Shown: positions 46,801-57,891 of the stretch, in pieces
Layout of the letters: every line of letters begins with the position of its first letter
Numbering within the stretch: the stretch's first letter is position 1
From: Rosellinia necatrix
Taxonomy: Eukaryota > Ascomycota > Sordariomycetes > Xylariales > Xylariaceae
Assembly: GCA_021209875.1 (NCBI GenBank)
Contig: JAGYVD010000004.1
Coordinates: 4,253,001-4,317,000 of the forward strand
DNA: 64,000 bases
Direction of reading: 5' to 3'
Notes under the pieces: model-generated
Databases searched by the model: none
What the model saw: the letters and a program-made list of their open reading frames with translations, nothing else
Told to the model about the DNA's origin: nothing
Position numbers and translations under genes: made by a program

Positions 46801-49800
46801 GAGAGATGATGTCTAAAAGTCGGCGATGATGGAGGAAGACACTTGTTCCGCTAAGCATCATTGCTATTCATTGGGAGCTTACGGTAGCATGGCCGATCCC
46901 GATGATTAGTTTGAAAACACCCTTTCATTGACGTTGGTAACCTCAGTAGGCCCCCAAGTTGCGGTCGGTGAGAATGCCACGTCACTAGCCACGGCAACAT
47001 AGCCACGGTGGGTCTTCCGTAGCCACCCTTATTAAGCGCTCGAAGCTTGGATTGGAGGTACCTAAGTAGGTAAGTACCTATATGTGTTGGACGATATTCA
47101 CCGTACATGGTGGAAGATTCGTGATGATGCTGCTGCTGCTGCTGCTTATACGATCGTGGCGAGGTACAGTCTTGGTCCACCAAACACGACACTCCGTCGC
47201 ATTCTCCCATAGACCATTCTCCATATATGTAGCAGTGATGAAGTCGGATTAATTAGTAAGGCTTCGTACCCAGCAGTCCGGAACGTGGTGTGGATAATGT
47301 TAGTGTACTGTAACTAGAGGAGATGTGGCAAATCTTGTCCCCAAGTTGCTGGTTCTGCCCCGAGTGAGTCCATACCTAGCTTGCCTTAGGCCGTGTGGCT
47401 TTCAGCTTGCTATGTGCTGCTCCCACATCCGCTCTCGCACCTGCTCATCTGTTCTCACCAATTGACAGTTTCTCCACCGTCTGTCTGCGGGAATAAAGAG
47501 CAGCGAGGTCATCGAGGTCCTTTTGCAGAGCACCCACACACAGCCTTGGAGCGTGCGCTAGCAGTTATACCGGCTGCAAATCTCATTTACCCATCGTCTA
47601 GAGTTGTGGTCTTGACCGGATTGCCGGCCCTATTGGTTCTGGTTCCCGTCGACTCAATAGCGTTAACTCCTTGCAAGTACCTTATACCATAGGCCTATGG
47701 CTAAGCCAGTCCTTGAAACGCCGTGCCGTGCCTTGTAGTCGGGGACCGATTGGAGGTTTAAGGCGACCTTTGGTGCTGAATGGGCCCAAGGGGACGGCTC
47801 GGATATGAGGCCTTCAAGGCATAACGAACATGATAGGCGCTGAATAAACCTATGAGCACTGGCATGATATACCATGATCGGATCACGGGGTAGGTATTAG
47901 TCTGTCTGAGGTAGGTACCTAGGTATTTGGTTGGCTATCGTCAATACCTGCCAGGTATCTATCTACGCAGCACAGATCATTGTTCCGCGTCTAGCATGCT
48001 GAGTGGGATTGGCGGAAGCCTGGGGGAAGTGTGAAAGATAACGGCGAGATGCCCATGCGTTAATAACCTTCAAGCACCTCAAACCTTGATTTTAGGTAGG
48101 CACCTAGGCCACACACATATGGGAGATCCTCGGCGCTCCTTCTTCCAAGTCGGGTTCGCAGCGATCCAAGCTCTGACGAACTCCCATTGGAACAAAATGC
48201 GAAGGCTGTGGCCAATTAGAATTATGGAAATTAAGCCTACCTAGTGTCCCCCCTTGTCTCACCCCATCCCGGCTAAGTCTCCTCGGCAGCTACCCAAAGC
48301 TAGCTAGGTAGGTGGCCCTCGCGTACCAGCTCCGCAGTTCGCAAATACGACAATGGTTGTGCGTGATAATAACGAGGAAAGCATCAAGGAACTAGCCTAG
48401 ATGCCAATTTCTACGTCTGTTGTGGATATCGTTGGAGATCTCTGAAGGTCTTTCCCACCTGCATAGGGTAGTATTCGGCAGACTCGACGTATTGTCTTGT
48501 ACTACACTGCCCAGTATTCTAGGCTATCATCGTATCCTGCCGTGCTCTGCACTAACTTGTTGCGTAGACACTCGGGCGAGATAGGAGGTACTTAGGTAGC
48601 GCTGTAACGGTTCTCTTTATGTACCATACCTAGGTACTAGGTAGTAGCTACGTACCTAGGTTGGCGTTGGTGGGCGCGCTATTCACTATCCTGAAGCAAG
48701 AAATAGGTAGGCTAACGACGAGCCTCGTCCAGAAGAAACCCAGGTAAGAAACCCAAGTAAGGATAACGATACGACACGGCTGTGCTACCGAGGTTCTATC
48801 TAGAAAAGGAATCTAGATTTGGAACTCGTCAGGTCGCGATCCATGGATGGATGCTCTTTGGTTGCACCATGGGGTACTACCTGGGCAGATACTAAGGTAC
48901 GCTACTGTATCTAATAGTGGACGGGGTGAGACATACAGGACGCCACCACGATACAGTGGAGCCGTCTGATGCGGGACGTGGAAGGGAGGCCGTTAGCTAT
49001 ATCGCATAACATATTCCGTCCGTTGTCATGTTGATGGGACCAGCAGGCAATCGAACTTTCTTTTTTTCGGGAGAATATGCATGTTCGAGAGGGATATGTC
49101 AAACCATGCAGCTTATGGTCAACACTGCCTAGGGATTGTCGGCAAAACACTTGCTGCCCATTTTTCTCGGCAAGGCAGAATTGAGTTGGAGGCGCTGGCC
49201 TGTTGTACAGTACCTGGGCACAGAATTATAGGGCTTTCCCGGAGTCTTAACCTGGGATGGAGCCGTGTCATGTATGAGCGCATTTACACCACTAAACAGT
49301 CGAGAGGCTGGCAAGGATGACTGCGCACCTTAACACGTACTGTAGGTTTATGCTTAAGAAGGCACTGAGGGCCACTGCATTTGTTGGCTCGTGCTTATGT
49401 CGTCCCTTGCTCAACTGAACCTTTTATGTAGGTACTTTACATACGCTACCTGCCTGCCTACCTACCTAACAGATAGCTTACCAGCACTAAATAGTGGGTA
49501 AGGTACCTAGTAGAAAGGAGGCACTTCCACTTATGGGTACTTACTTAGTGTAGATGGGCGACCTCCCGGGTCTCGCTCTAGGGTATTGAAGCGCCCCGGG
49601 CCCCGCAAATAGCCGTCCTCACAGGTATCAGCCACAGCCTGACTTTGCTGCACTCCGGCTCTTGTCTACCGAGGCTCCTCGTTCTCCCCGTCTGTTGTCT
49701 TTGTCTGTTGTCTTTGTCTGTTGTCTTTGTCTATTATCCTTGTCTGTTGTCCTTGTCTGCTTCTTCGTCGTTGCTGCCCTTTTGAAGCTGCAATTCTTGC

Positions 49801-51720
49801 GCGTGCAATCGTGAGACCGACGCGTCCCACGCTCCGGGTAAAATTTGCGAGACACTCGACACACGTCCTATTCGCCCTCGCAGTCTGCTGCTGTATGTAG
49901 GTAGTGTGTTAGGTGTTAGGTCGTAGGTATGGGATGAGCGCGAATCGACCGACAGGGTTGCCCGCATGTGCCAAGTTCCCAGCAACCCTTGCAGCTCTCC
50001 CCCTGGTTGTCGCCTGGGTGTTTTTGTCTGCCCAACCAGGAAAGACTCCACGAGTATACTATACTCTTACGATGGATCGAGGATCATCGCGCGACGAATA
50101 GCGTCTTCCAGCACCCATTGCAACGTTCTCATAGGATATCGGAATATGCACCTCCCGCGTCCACTGTACCAGCAGATTGGCCCAGCGGCCGTTGCTTGCG
50201 AGTAGCGGCAGCGCATATCGTCCTGATCACCAATTCTCATTACTGTCTTCCGCGTGTCAGGCCTTCTAGCACCGTCTATTTCTGGGGGGTCTATTCTGGG
50301 GGCCTTATTCTGGGGGGCACGGGATATCTATCCATCTCTTGGGATTCGCGTAGCGTCTGCTTGTCGTCGTTTGGAGATACCCTCGGAGCAACAAAGAAAT
50401 TACTGCGCCGCTCATCTGCAGTAGTCGCGCCAGAAGCCTCACGCCCTACCTCAGTCCTTGTCTCGCAGTGTCGCGCCGCCGTGTGTGTGACTCAGTACAG
50501 TAGCCCTCTTGGTTTTTTTTTTTCCCTGAGGTAGCATACGCGGTACAGAAAGGTCCCTAGCTCGCTGATCGTCCCCATGCTACTCCGCAGAACCCGCTGA
50601 GGCCGCTGCCAACCAGACCGCATCGTTCGGCGATTCCTGAGCAAGCAAGATGGCCACTCTTGGCCTTTGGCAGGGGTTCTACGCCACGGCGACCCACGCG
50701 AATCCTCTCCCCCCCCAAGTACACCAACCAACAAGCAAGTATCGTCTTTGCTCACCACGGTCCTCGGGTACACCAGTGCTACTGGTCAACCGGAGAACGA
50801 TTCGATTCCTCATGTAACTCGGTCAAGTACCTTATATACCCAGAGTCGCCTCGTCCTCATGGATCCTCCGATACCCCCCCGATACTACCTCTCTTCCGCT
50901 GCTATGTATGTCGTTCTTATGCGATATATTGGTTTGGCCCGACCATCATTGCTCGCTGTTGTATGTTCTGCTACCGGGCACTAATTGGCGACGACAGCCT
51001 CGCAACCTTATCTACCAGAGCATTGCGGACTACTCAGCACCCCCGGCCCAGTTTCATTATCTCGAAGTTTGCGCCCTGCAGTACTGCAGTGCTAAACCCT
51101 TTTTCAGTGTGATATATGCAAAGCCTGGCGCCAACACTCGTTAGACGCCCTTGCGCCCCACCACCGCACCAAAGCTTCCAGTCTTCTTCCACACCAAGCA
51201 AGATCTTCGGTTCCCAGACCTCGCGGAATGGTCCCTCCCATCACTGCGGATTTGAATAGCTTCCCTCGAGTTTAATCTATCTCAAAATCTTTTGAAGGCT
51301 CCAACTGCCATTGATTTTAGCCCAAGCTATCGTCGAATTGGACTTATCCCTGACCGACCACACCGATGTGCCTTTTCGGCTACCCCTTCGCAGTGTTACC
51401 CTATTAATATTGGTCGCCGCGGCCTACCTTTGATGAGCGTCACCTACCAGGATTGAACCGGGGTACCAATTTCAACGATCAATCCATATTTTCTTGCGCT
51501 TCTACGAGCAAAATCGCTTATTAACTTGGAAAATTGATCAATAACGGCGGTTCAGTATTGCTGTAAGCCCATCTCGTATGTAAAACCAGAAACAAGTTTA
51601 CATCGCTAATAATTATAGCCAAGCAAGCAAGCTCATTTACGTACCATGAAAGTATTATTCAACTTATAACATGATTGGAGGACCGCATAATTGGTCAATG
51701 TTAACGAAGGAAACGGCAAC
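43842..51720. other. 7.9-kb gene-poor intergenic region
   Basis: No supported gene in either strand. The many short open frames show no domain. It is unusually rich in TAGGTA/TACCTA words, especially at 47055-47095, 47905-47935, 48575-48665 and 49430-49510. A CAG/CTG run is at about 47128-47144, and a 13-nt tandem repeat lies at 49691-49755. From about 49900 to 51700 it turns pyrimidine-rich, as expected for the promoter and leader of the gene at 51721. Confidence 0.5.
49691..49755. repeat. 13-nt minisatellite, five copies
   Basis: TCTGTTGTCTTTG occurs three times exactly (49691, 49704, 49717), then twice with substitutions (49730, 49743), then a truncated copy. It creates a spurious Lys/Thr/Asp-repeat open frame on the minus strand. 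Confidence 0.92.
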
Positions 51721-54700
51721 ATGGCTTCCACCATCCCAATTACCAATGCTCGTAATGCTGGCGAGAAGTCTAGGAGTAAGCGGATAGGGGCGCTGCTGGA
51801 TCTTTCTCGTGGAGACCCTCCTCTAACCGCAGTGAGGCGAAACCCACGGATGGAGCCTCATGTAGCTATACCGTTGGCCGGGCCTAGCTCTCGCCCGCGC
51901 CCCCAAATCAGCCGTATACCTCAAAGTCCGCCCTCTCATAAACCGCCCACGCAGGCTGATGTCAAGATTTCTCGTCCACCGCTCACTCACGAAACACAAT
52001 CTCTGTCAACAAGTTCACGCTCTGGAATTCCTATGGCAAAGCCTATAACGACAGTCAATAGCCACATTGAGCCACTCAAGCAGCCAAGGAACATATTACG
52101 TCGAAAACAGTCAACTATATTGAAAGACCCTTCTAATATCTATGCGCATAATCAATCCCGTTCCGATGTCTCGAAGATCAGCCCAGTGTCGTTGGCCACG
52201 AATCCCCAGACATCAATCCGGCTCATAACGACATCCTCAGATCAGAGCACGGCGCGAAGTCCAGGGGAAGCCCGCATGACGCAGCATGCTGATACGCATC
52301 GCCCGATGGCGCAACCTACTCCAGTATATCCAGAACTAGACCGATACCGAGATATACCAGTCCCCCCTTCTAAGGACCAACTGGGAAGAGATGCTCTTTA
52401 CAGGCTTGCAACGGAAGATCTACCACCGCCAACCCCTCAGTTCTCGGGAGCCAGTAGTCATAGCCAGTTAAGCAGTTTCAGTGCGAGCCCTTCAACAAGA
52501 TTTTCGGGGTCACCAGGCCCAGGCCCATATAGCCGAGATACAACGCCAACATCAGTATCATCGCAATCGCCTGGCCTTGTCGTGCCCATTCGCCTGCCCG
52601 CAACTAGAGTAAGGCAGCAGAGCCCGGCTGAGACGAGACCGCCAGTAACCCGAAGAAGAACGGGCAGTGTATCGAACGAAGGGGGCTCCTTTAGCAGCGA
52701 CCCTCAGGGACTTGCTGCCGTAAGGGAAGCCCTGACATCGTCATCGTCTAACTCGACGGTACGTGCAGAAGAGAAAAATACGAGTAAAGGCCATCGAAGG
52801 CATGGTCCAGCACCACCAAGCCCACCCCCTAGAAAATCGTCACAGAAGTTCCAGAAGGGCCGCAGCATAGATAAAACCCAATCCTCCGCGCTATCACCTC
52901 AATCGCCTTCTCAGTCAGTAGTAGGATCTGCATCTCCCGAAAAGCCTACCAGATCCGCTCGCAATAGAGCCCCTAGCATTGCGCAGTCTCCTCAACGCAG
53001 GCCAACACCGCCACGCCGGCCCAGTAGAGACGGAACACCAGACCTGTACTCTCAATTTGGTGGGCCAGTCCCAATTATACATAGTAACTTGTCTTCTACA
53101 AGTCTTACCGAAAGACGCCAGAGCGGGCAACTACAGGCAAGCTCACTCCCAAGAGTGGCCCAAAGACCGAGTCACGAACATCCCGGGTCAGCACGCCCTT
53201 CGTTTAGTCGAGAACTTACTCCGGCCCCACACCCCAGCGTTCTGTCTAGCTCTCAAACTACCAACAGCGATACAGGGAAGGGCAACAGAGTACCGAGCCC
53301 TACAGTTTCCATGTTCAAATCCAGGTTCCCCCTTTTTGGGCGACGAACGAAAGCCGGCCCCGAGGCACCATCCGTTGAGAAGAAAAGGGACAAGGTCACC
53401 AGAAAGGGCCCGGCGGCTGGGACAGGCCATGAAGGTTATGGTAGAGTGGGTGCTGTTAAGAGACGAAGTAGTGCAGCCTCAGCTTTACAGCGTGGAATTC
53501 CAGGCCTAGTGTCATCGTCCGAGAGTTTGGCAAGTACTCTATCAACAGACCAGTTCCTCCTAGAACGCATGAGCCCAGTCATCATCGCTGGGGGCGAGGT
53601 GGTTGAAAATCAGAATCGCAGCTCCGGCCTGTTTCGTACCGAAAGTAATCAGAGTGCCCCTTGGGGACGTCCAGGTACGAGCTCTCAAAGTTTATCGGCC
53701 ATGTCTCCTAGCACTAGGGACGATAACCGGCAGACCCTATGGCCGTCGCCTTCTATTTCCGAGGCGGCTCGATCACGGCGACCATCGGAAAACAGCGACT
53801 TGGAGATTATGATGAGACCGACACTTGCGCATCGGACAGCGCCCCGCGAATTTCAGCCAGAAGATGACCAAACATTCCATATCCCTAAAAGGATCCACAC
53901 TCGAACTTCGTCAGCGGCAAGCATGGCTACGACTATCCATACCGATGATTCCTCCCCGGACATACAAACAGAACAGAATCATATCCTTTTACCAGCCAAT
54001 CCACCTACAAAAAAAATGACTAAAAGAGCTAAATCTCCTCGTAGATGGAACATTTTTGGAAGGAGTCAGGCCAGTTCATCCTCCAAAAAACCAGCAGAGA
54101 GTGTGTCAACTGCGATTCAAGTTTCTCAGAGCAAATCACCAGCCCTTTACACAATTATATACTCTCCAAAACAGGACGAGGTTAGTGATAAACAAGATAT
54201 AAAGACAATGCTACGCGAAGCACCTCATCTCCCCACCACTAGTGTACAACAGGATTATAGCCGAAGACCATCTACGAGTAGCAGCACTATTCGGACGAAT
54301 TACGCCTATTCTGGAAAAGATGTCACAGGCATTTATTCGAAATCAAGCGAAGTTATCCCTCAGATTTGGCAACTCGGTACGGGGCAAGAACGCCGTCAGG
54401 TGGAACCGGGCAATACTCAGCCGTCTACCAGTCGCCCGAGTAGGCTCCCACAAGTTGGCAGAATTCCAAAAGTTGTAGCTAGTCGGCCGGAACAAACTTC
54501 TCCGAAGAGCTTCTCCAGACCATTTAATCGGATTAGCGTCCAACTACTACCTGTCAATTCAGCTCAACCTGATCAAGACTCTGTAGCGAAAGGGCCCAGT
54601 CCCCCCGAGTCGATGATATCTACAGTCATGGACACGGAATCCCTAGGGGAAACGTCGCCATCATATCCAATCGAAGAACAAATTCGCCTCGATAACCCGC

Positions 54701-56247
54701 CCATCCTTGTGCATCCCGGACAAGAATTTCTGTCATTTCCACCTCCTGAGAATCTAGAGCGTGGAGAGAGTTCTGAATCAAGCTGTTCCGATGCGCCGGG
54801 CTACATTTCTCAGAACGCACAAACATCGGATCCTATAGCTCTGTACGGAGAGGATGATGTTTGGGACGAATATAATGATCTGCTAGAGGACTCTCCTCCG
54901 TCTCCAACGTCGTCCTGCGGAGTTCCATTTCCACTTGAAACTTACAACTCCAACTTAATCGAAAAATCAACCAAGCCTCTTGAATCACCAACATTTAAAG
55001 CCGAGTTCGCCCAGGATGTTCGGGTATCTGTTGCAACTACCAAAACTGCCACTACAGCCAGTCACCATAGCGCTGACATGACCGCGCGGATCAACGCTGC
55101 TTTTAGGTTTGATGCTAAACCGTTGGTAACACCATCGCCTGTTTCCGAGCTCGCCCTAGGCTATAGCGATCGCACTACCGGCAACATTATCTCTGATATG
55201 AATTCTAAAGAGTTCCCCCAGGATAGCTCACCGACTCAAGAGAGTGGCAAGGCCGAGGGTGGTAGCGAAAGAGGTTCACAGAGTAGCAACAGGGCTTCTG
55301 GAAGTAGTGGAGTTAGTGAGGAGACACCGCTTTCTCAGGTCAACATCCGTGTTGGGTCGATGACGGTTGCTAAATGGCTCACCTTTGGCCATGTCCTGTT
55401 CAGCCCTGTCAGGGAGGATCTCATCAGCGACGACAGCACCCTCAACCGTCAGTCGATACTCATGATTGATGGTTTGGGCAACGATGATTGGTCTTTTTAC
55501 TCTGCAGAAACATTTCCCAAGGTGAACTTTTTTAACCTGTCTCCTCGGCCACCATTACCACAAGAGCACCAGACCGCATCGTCTTTCCCCGCTTCACCAC
55601 CAAACCACCACCAGATTCAGTTCACATCCCATGCGGATAAGTTCCCGTTCGGTCCGGACAGTTTCACTGCTCTCGTGTTTCGTTTCCCATCGGCCGCGCC
55701 AGAGGCCCATTATCGCAATATCATCTCGGAAGCTCAGAGGGTGCTGAAGCCCGGTGGGTTTATTGAATTTTCTATTCTTGATGTCGATTTAAATAATATG
55801 GGCGGTCGAACTCGACGTGCTGTCCGACACCTGAAAGAACAAGTCAGCGCCAAAAACCCCGACTTCAGCCTTGGTAGCACCGCGGATCTCATTTTACGTG
55901 TACTGGGGAAGAAAGGCTTCGTTGACATAAAGACTTGTCGCGTTGGTCTACCAGTCGCTAACTCCATCACAACGAGATCTACCAAGAATGGCAAAAAGGA
56001 CGAGCGCAGTCTGGCGGAAATGATGAACGATAATACTGATGTCGGCGATGAACATATAGCCGGAATGGTCTCAAAAGTTGGCCGCTGGTGGTATACCAGA
56101 TGCTACGAGTTACCTACAGGCATGGGAAGAAGTATTTGGCGTGATCGAGCTTTGCTCACTGAATGCGCAGAATGGGGTACCAGCCTAAAACTGACGGTGT
56201 GCCACGCCAGAATGCCTGAAGCAAGAGGACGAATGGCAAGCATTTGA
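51721..56247 (+). CDS. Large disordered protein with C-terminal methyltransferase-like domain
   Basis: A single uninterrupted exon, 1508 residues. The ATG at 51721 (MASTIPITNARNAGEKSRS) is chosen; the frame opens 10 codons earlier without ATG. Residues 1 to about 1200 are Ser/Pro/Arg-rich and look disordered, with many SPP/RRPS-type sites, basic patches (KKMTKRAKSPRRWNIFGR) and an acidic patch (YGEDDVWDEYNDLLED). The last 290 residues resemble a class I SAM methyltransferase: MTVAKWLTFGHVLFSP; a motif I-like ILMIDGLGNDDWSF; FPFGPDSFTALVFRFP; then the strand-turn RVLKPGGFIEFSILDVDL and WWYTRCYELP. Large fungal proteins with this design are known only as methyltransferase-domain proteins. The usual acidic-Gly-x-Gly of motif I is altered, so activity is doubtful. 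No partner gene is evident nearby. Confidence 0.82.
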   Translation: MASTIPITNARNAGEKSRSKRIGALLDLSRGDPPLTAVRRNPRMEPHVAIPLAGPSSRPRPQISRIPQSPPSHKPPTQADVKISRPPLTHETQSLSTSSRSGIPMAKPITTVNSHIEPLKQPRNILRRKQSTILKDPSNIYAHNQSRSDVSKISPVSLATNPQTSIRLITTSSDQSTARSPGEARMTQHADTHRPMAQPTPVYPELDRYRDIPVPPSKDQLGRDALYRLATEDLPPPTPQFSGASSHSQLSSFSASPSTRFSGSPGPGPYSRDTTPTSVSSQSPGLVVPIRLPATRVRQQSPAETRPPVTRRRTGSVSNEGGSFSSDPQGLAAVREALTSSSSNSTVRAEEKNTSKGHRRHGPAPPSPPPRKSSQKFQKGRSIDKTQSSALSPQSPSQSVVGSASPEKPTRSARNRAPSIAQSPQRRPTPPRRPSRDGTPDLYSQFGGPVPIIHSNLSSTSLTERRQSGQLQASSLPRVAQRPSHEHPGSARPSFSRELTPAPHPSVLSSSQTTNSDTGKGNRVPSPTVSMFKSRFPLFGRRTKAGPEAPSVEKKRDKVTRKGPAAGTGHEGYGRVGAVKRRSSAASALQRGIPGLVSSSESLASTLSTDQFLLERMSPVIIAGGEVVENQNRSSGLFRTESNQSAPWGRPGTSSQSLSAMSPSTRDDNRQTLWPSPSISEAARSRRPSENSDLEIMMRPTLAHRTAPREFQPEDDQTFHIPKRIHTRTSSAASMATTIHTDDSSPDIQTEQNHILLPANPPTKKMTKRAKSPRRWNIFGRSQASSSSKKPAESVSTAIQVSQSKSPALYTIIYSPKQDEVSDKQDIKTMLREAPHLPTTSVQQDYSRRPSTSSSTIRTNYAYSGKDVTGIYSKSSEVIPQIWQLGTGQERRQVEPGNTQPSTSRPSRLPQVGRIPKVVASRPEQTSPKSFSRPFNRISVQLLPVNSAQPDQDSVAKGPSPPESMISTVMDTESLGETSPSYPIEEQIRLDNPPILVHPGQEFLSFPPPENLERGESSESSCSDAPGYISQNAQTSDPIALYGEDDVWDEYNDLLEDSPPSPTSSCGVPFPLETYNSNLIEKSTKPLESPTFKAEFAQDVRVSVATTKTATTASHHSADMTARINAAFRFDAKPLVTPSPVSELALGYSDRTTGNIISDMNSKEFPQDSSPTQESGKAEGGSERGSQSSNRASGSSGVSEETPLSQVNIRVGSMTVAKWLTFGHVLFSPVREDLISDDSTLNRQSILMIDGLGNDDWSFYSAETFPKVNFFNLSPRPPLPQEHQTASSFPASPPNHHQIQFTSHADKFPFGPDSFTALVFRFPSAAPEAHYRNIISEAQRVLKPGGFIEFSILDVDLNNMGGRTRRAVRHLKEQVSAKNPDFSLGSTADLILRVLGKKGFVDIKTCRVGLPVANSITTRSTKNGKKDERSLAEMMNDNTDVGDEHIAGMVSKVGRWWYTRCYELPTGMGRSIWRDRALLTECAEWGTSLKLTVCHARMPEARGRMASI

Positions 56248-57780
56248 ATTACACCCCCAAGGAAACTGGCCGGCCGTACCGCCATAGATCCTTAGCAACG
56301 CCTTATTTCATCCTTGGGCACATTTCATCTACATCCTTACATAAACTACGCATCTCCATTTCTTTGGAATGGTGGTCAAACCCCGGTATAAAGGTCTTAT
56401 AAGAATCTTCTTGTTAAGATTTCCAAGGCGCAAGCCCAGCATATTACTTACACATATATTCTAGTAGCGAAGCCCAAATGATTTGAGGTTATTAATCAGT
56501 ATGTGACAATTTCGGCATACTGATTCGCTACATCAAGCCTTTAGGGGGGTTCTTCTCTGGATCCGCCTCAAGTGCCTTGATTATCTTCTTTGCGATATAT
56601 ACGCCTTTTTTACGGCAACATACATCTCTTTTAACCGACCATGCTTGCATATACGTGTATTCAAAAATACCACCGCGGGTCGGGGCCTCTATAGAGGGCC
56701 AATAATTGGTACTCCATGATACCTCTAGCTAGGCCAATTCACGGAGTTCAGGATATTATCAGGGGTTATCACCTGGGATTCGGAAGCTCCCCTTGATCCC
56801 TTCTTTGGATTCATTTCATTTGAATGAGATAGCGGTCGACCGCACATCTCTTCATTCCTTCGCTTCATCTCCAGGGCTCAGGCAGCGGTGGATTTAATTA
56901 TTGGGGGCTGTGATTCAGGGCTCTGGCAGCGAAACCCATGATGACGGCATGTTTTGCCGCGAAATAAGCTCATGTTGTCATTGCTATCAAGGCATGACAA
57001 TGTAGTGTTCGTCGGCTAATGATGACAATGGTAATGATGATGACGCGACAGTTTATATTGACAGCAGGAAGCGTGTGAGGAGGCCTTCGGTATTCTACGA
57101 TCGCTAAGTTGTCGCAAATCAAAAGGTGTGAAATAGTTGTATTTTATTATGAGATACCCCTGATATTTTCAGATCATGAAGCAATGGGTCAATTCATTCA
57201 CTGCTACATCCACCTTAGGTGATACCGCGATATCGTAGATGTATTTTGATAGTAAATAGGCTCGGGGTTTATCACAGCTCGGGTTCTGCGATATTCCACG
57301 ATGCCTGCTTCGTATCCATGGAACATTCTCCTTCCCAATTCTCCCGGACTACCTTACCCACCGGCCGAAAGCGCCGAGGTGGATTAAAAAAGAAAAGCGT
57401 GTTTCCCACGCCCCGCCCGCCGCCCGCCCGCACAAAAGCCGAACCCGTTTATATACAGATGAAGTTTCACGTCCCCCCCCCCCATATTTACTTGTCATTC
57501 TAGATATGTGCATATGCATCGCAGGCACCTATATAGTGCCCGCGACACAACCTCTCTTCCTATTCCAAAAGAAAAGCGAGGTTTCCTTTTTTTCTTTTTC
57601 TCCGTCGGCGTGTCGCGCGTCACCATGCCCGGGAGGCTCCGGGCCCCTGAGTTGTGCGATGCCGTCCCAACAAGCTGGCTTCCCCCTCCCTCTTTCCTCC
57701 TTGTTCCCTTTTCACCACAATAATTTCTTTGTAGTCATCATCATCTTCGTCTTCATATCCCTTGGTCTATAAAGTTCGTC

Positions 57781-57817
<37 letters not shown>

Positions 57818-57891
57818 GGCGTGAACATATATATGTACGCATGTATGTATGAATGTATGCATTGAGTGTATAAATAACAGGGGGGTGGCTT
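56248..57891. other. Intergenic region between convergent genes, with microsatellites
   Basis: Joint 3' region of the 1508-residue gene (plus) and the P450 (minus). A run of 10 C ends at about 57483, and a compound (TA)n(TG)n microsatellite occupies about 57781-57816, in the presumed 3' UTR of the P450. No gene recognised. Confidence 0.5.
57781..57816. repeat. Compound (TA)n(TG)n microsatellite
   Basis: About ten AT units are followed by about eight GT units, within 80-110 nt downstream of the P450 stop codon (minus strand). Confidence 0.92.

Noticed and set aside
49628..49864. Lys/Thr/Asp-repeat open frame on the minus strand
   Set aside because: Generated by the 13-nt minisatellite; nothing protein-like outside the repeat.
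51440..51475. T-loop-like GGTTCAATCC on the minus strand suggesting a tRNA
   Set aside because: The T stem has only four pairs and no matching 5' acceptor, D arm or anticodon arm lies at the right distance.
51691..51720. TTG-initiated extension of the 1508-residue protein
   Set aside because: No ATG in these ten codons; the first ATG at 51721 is the normal choice for a fungal gene.
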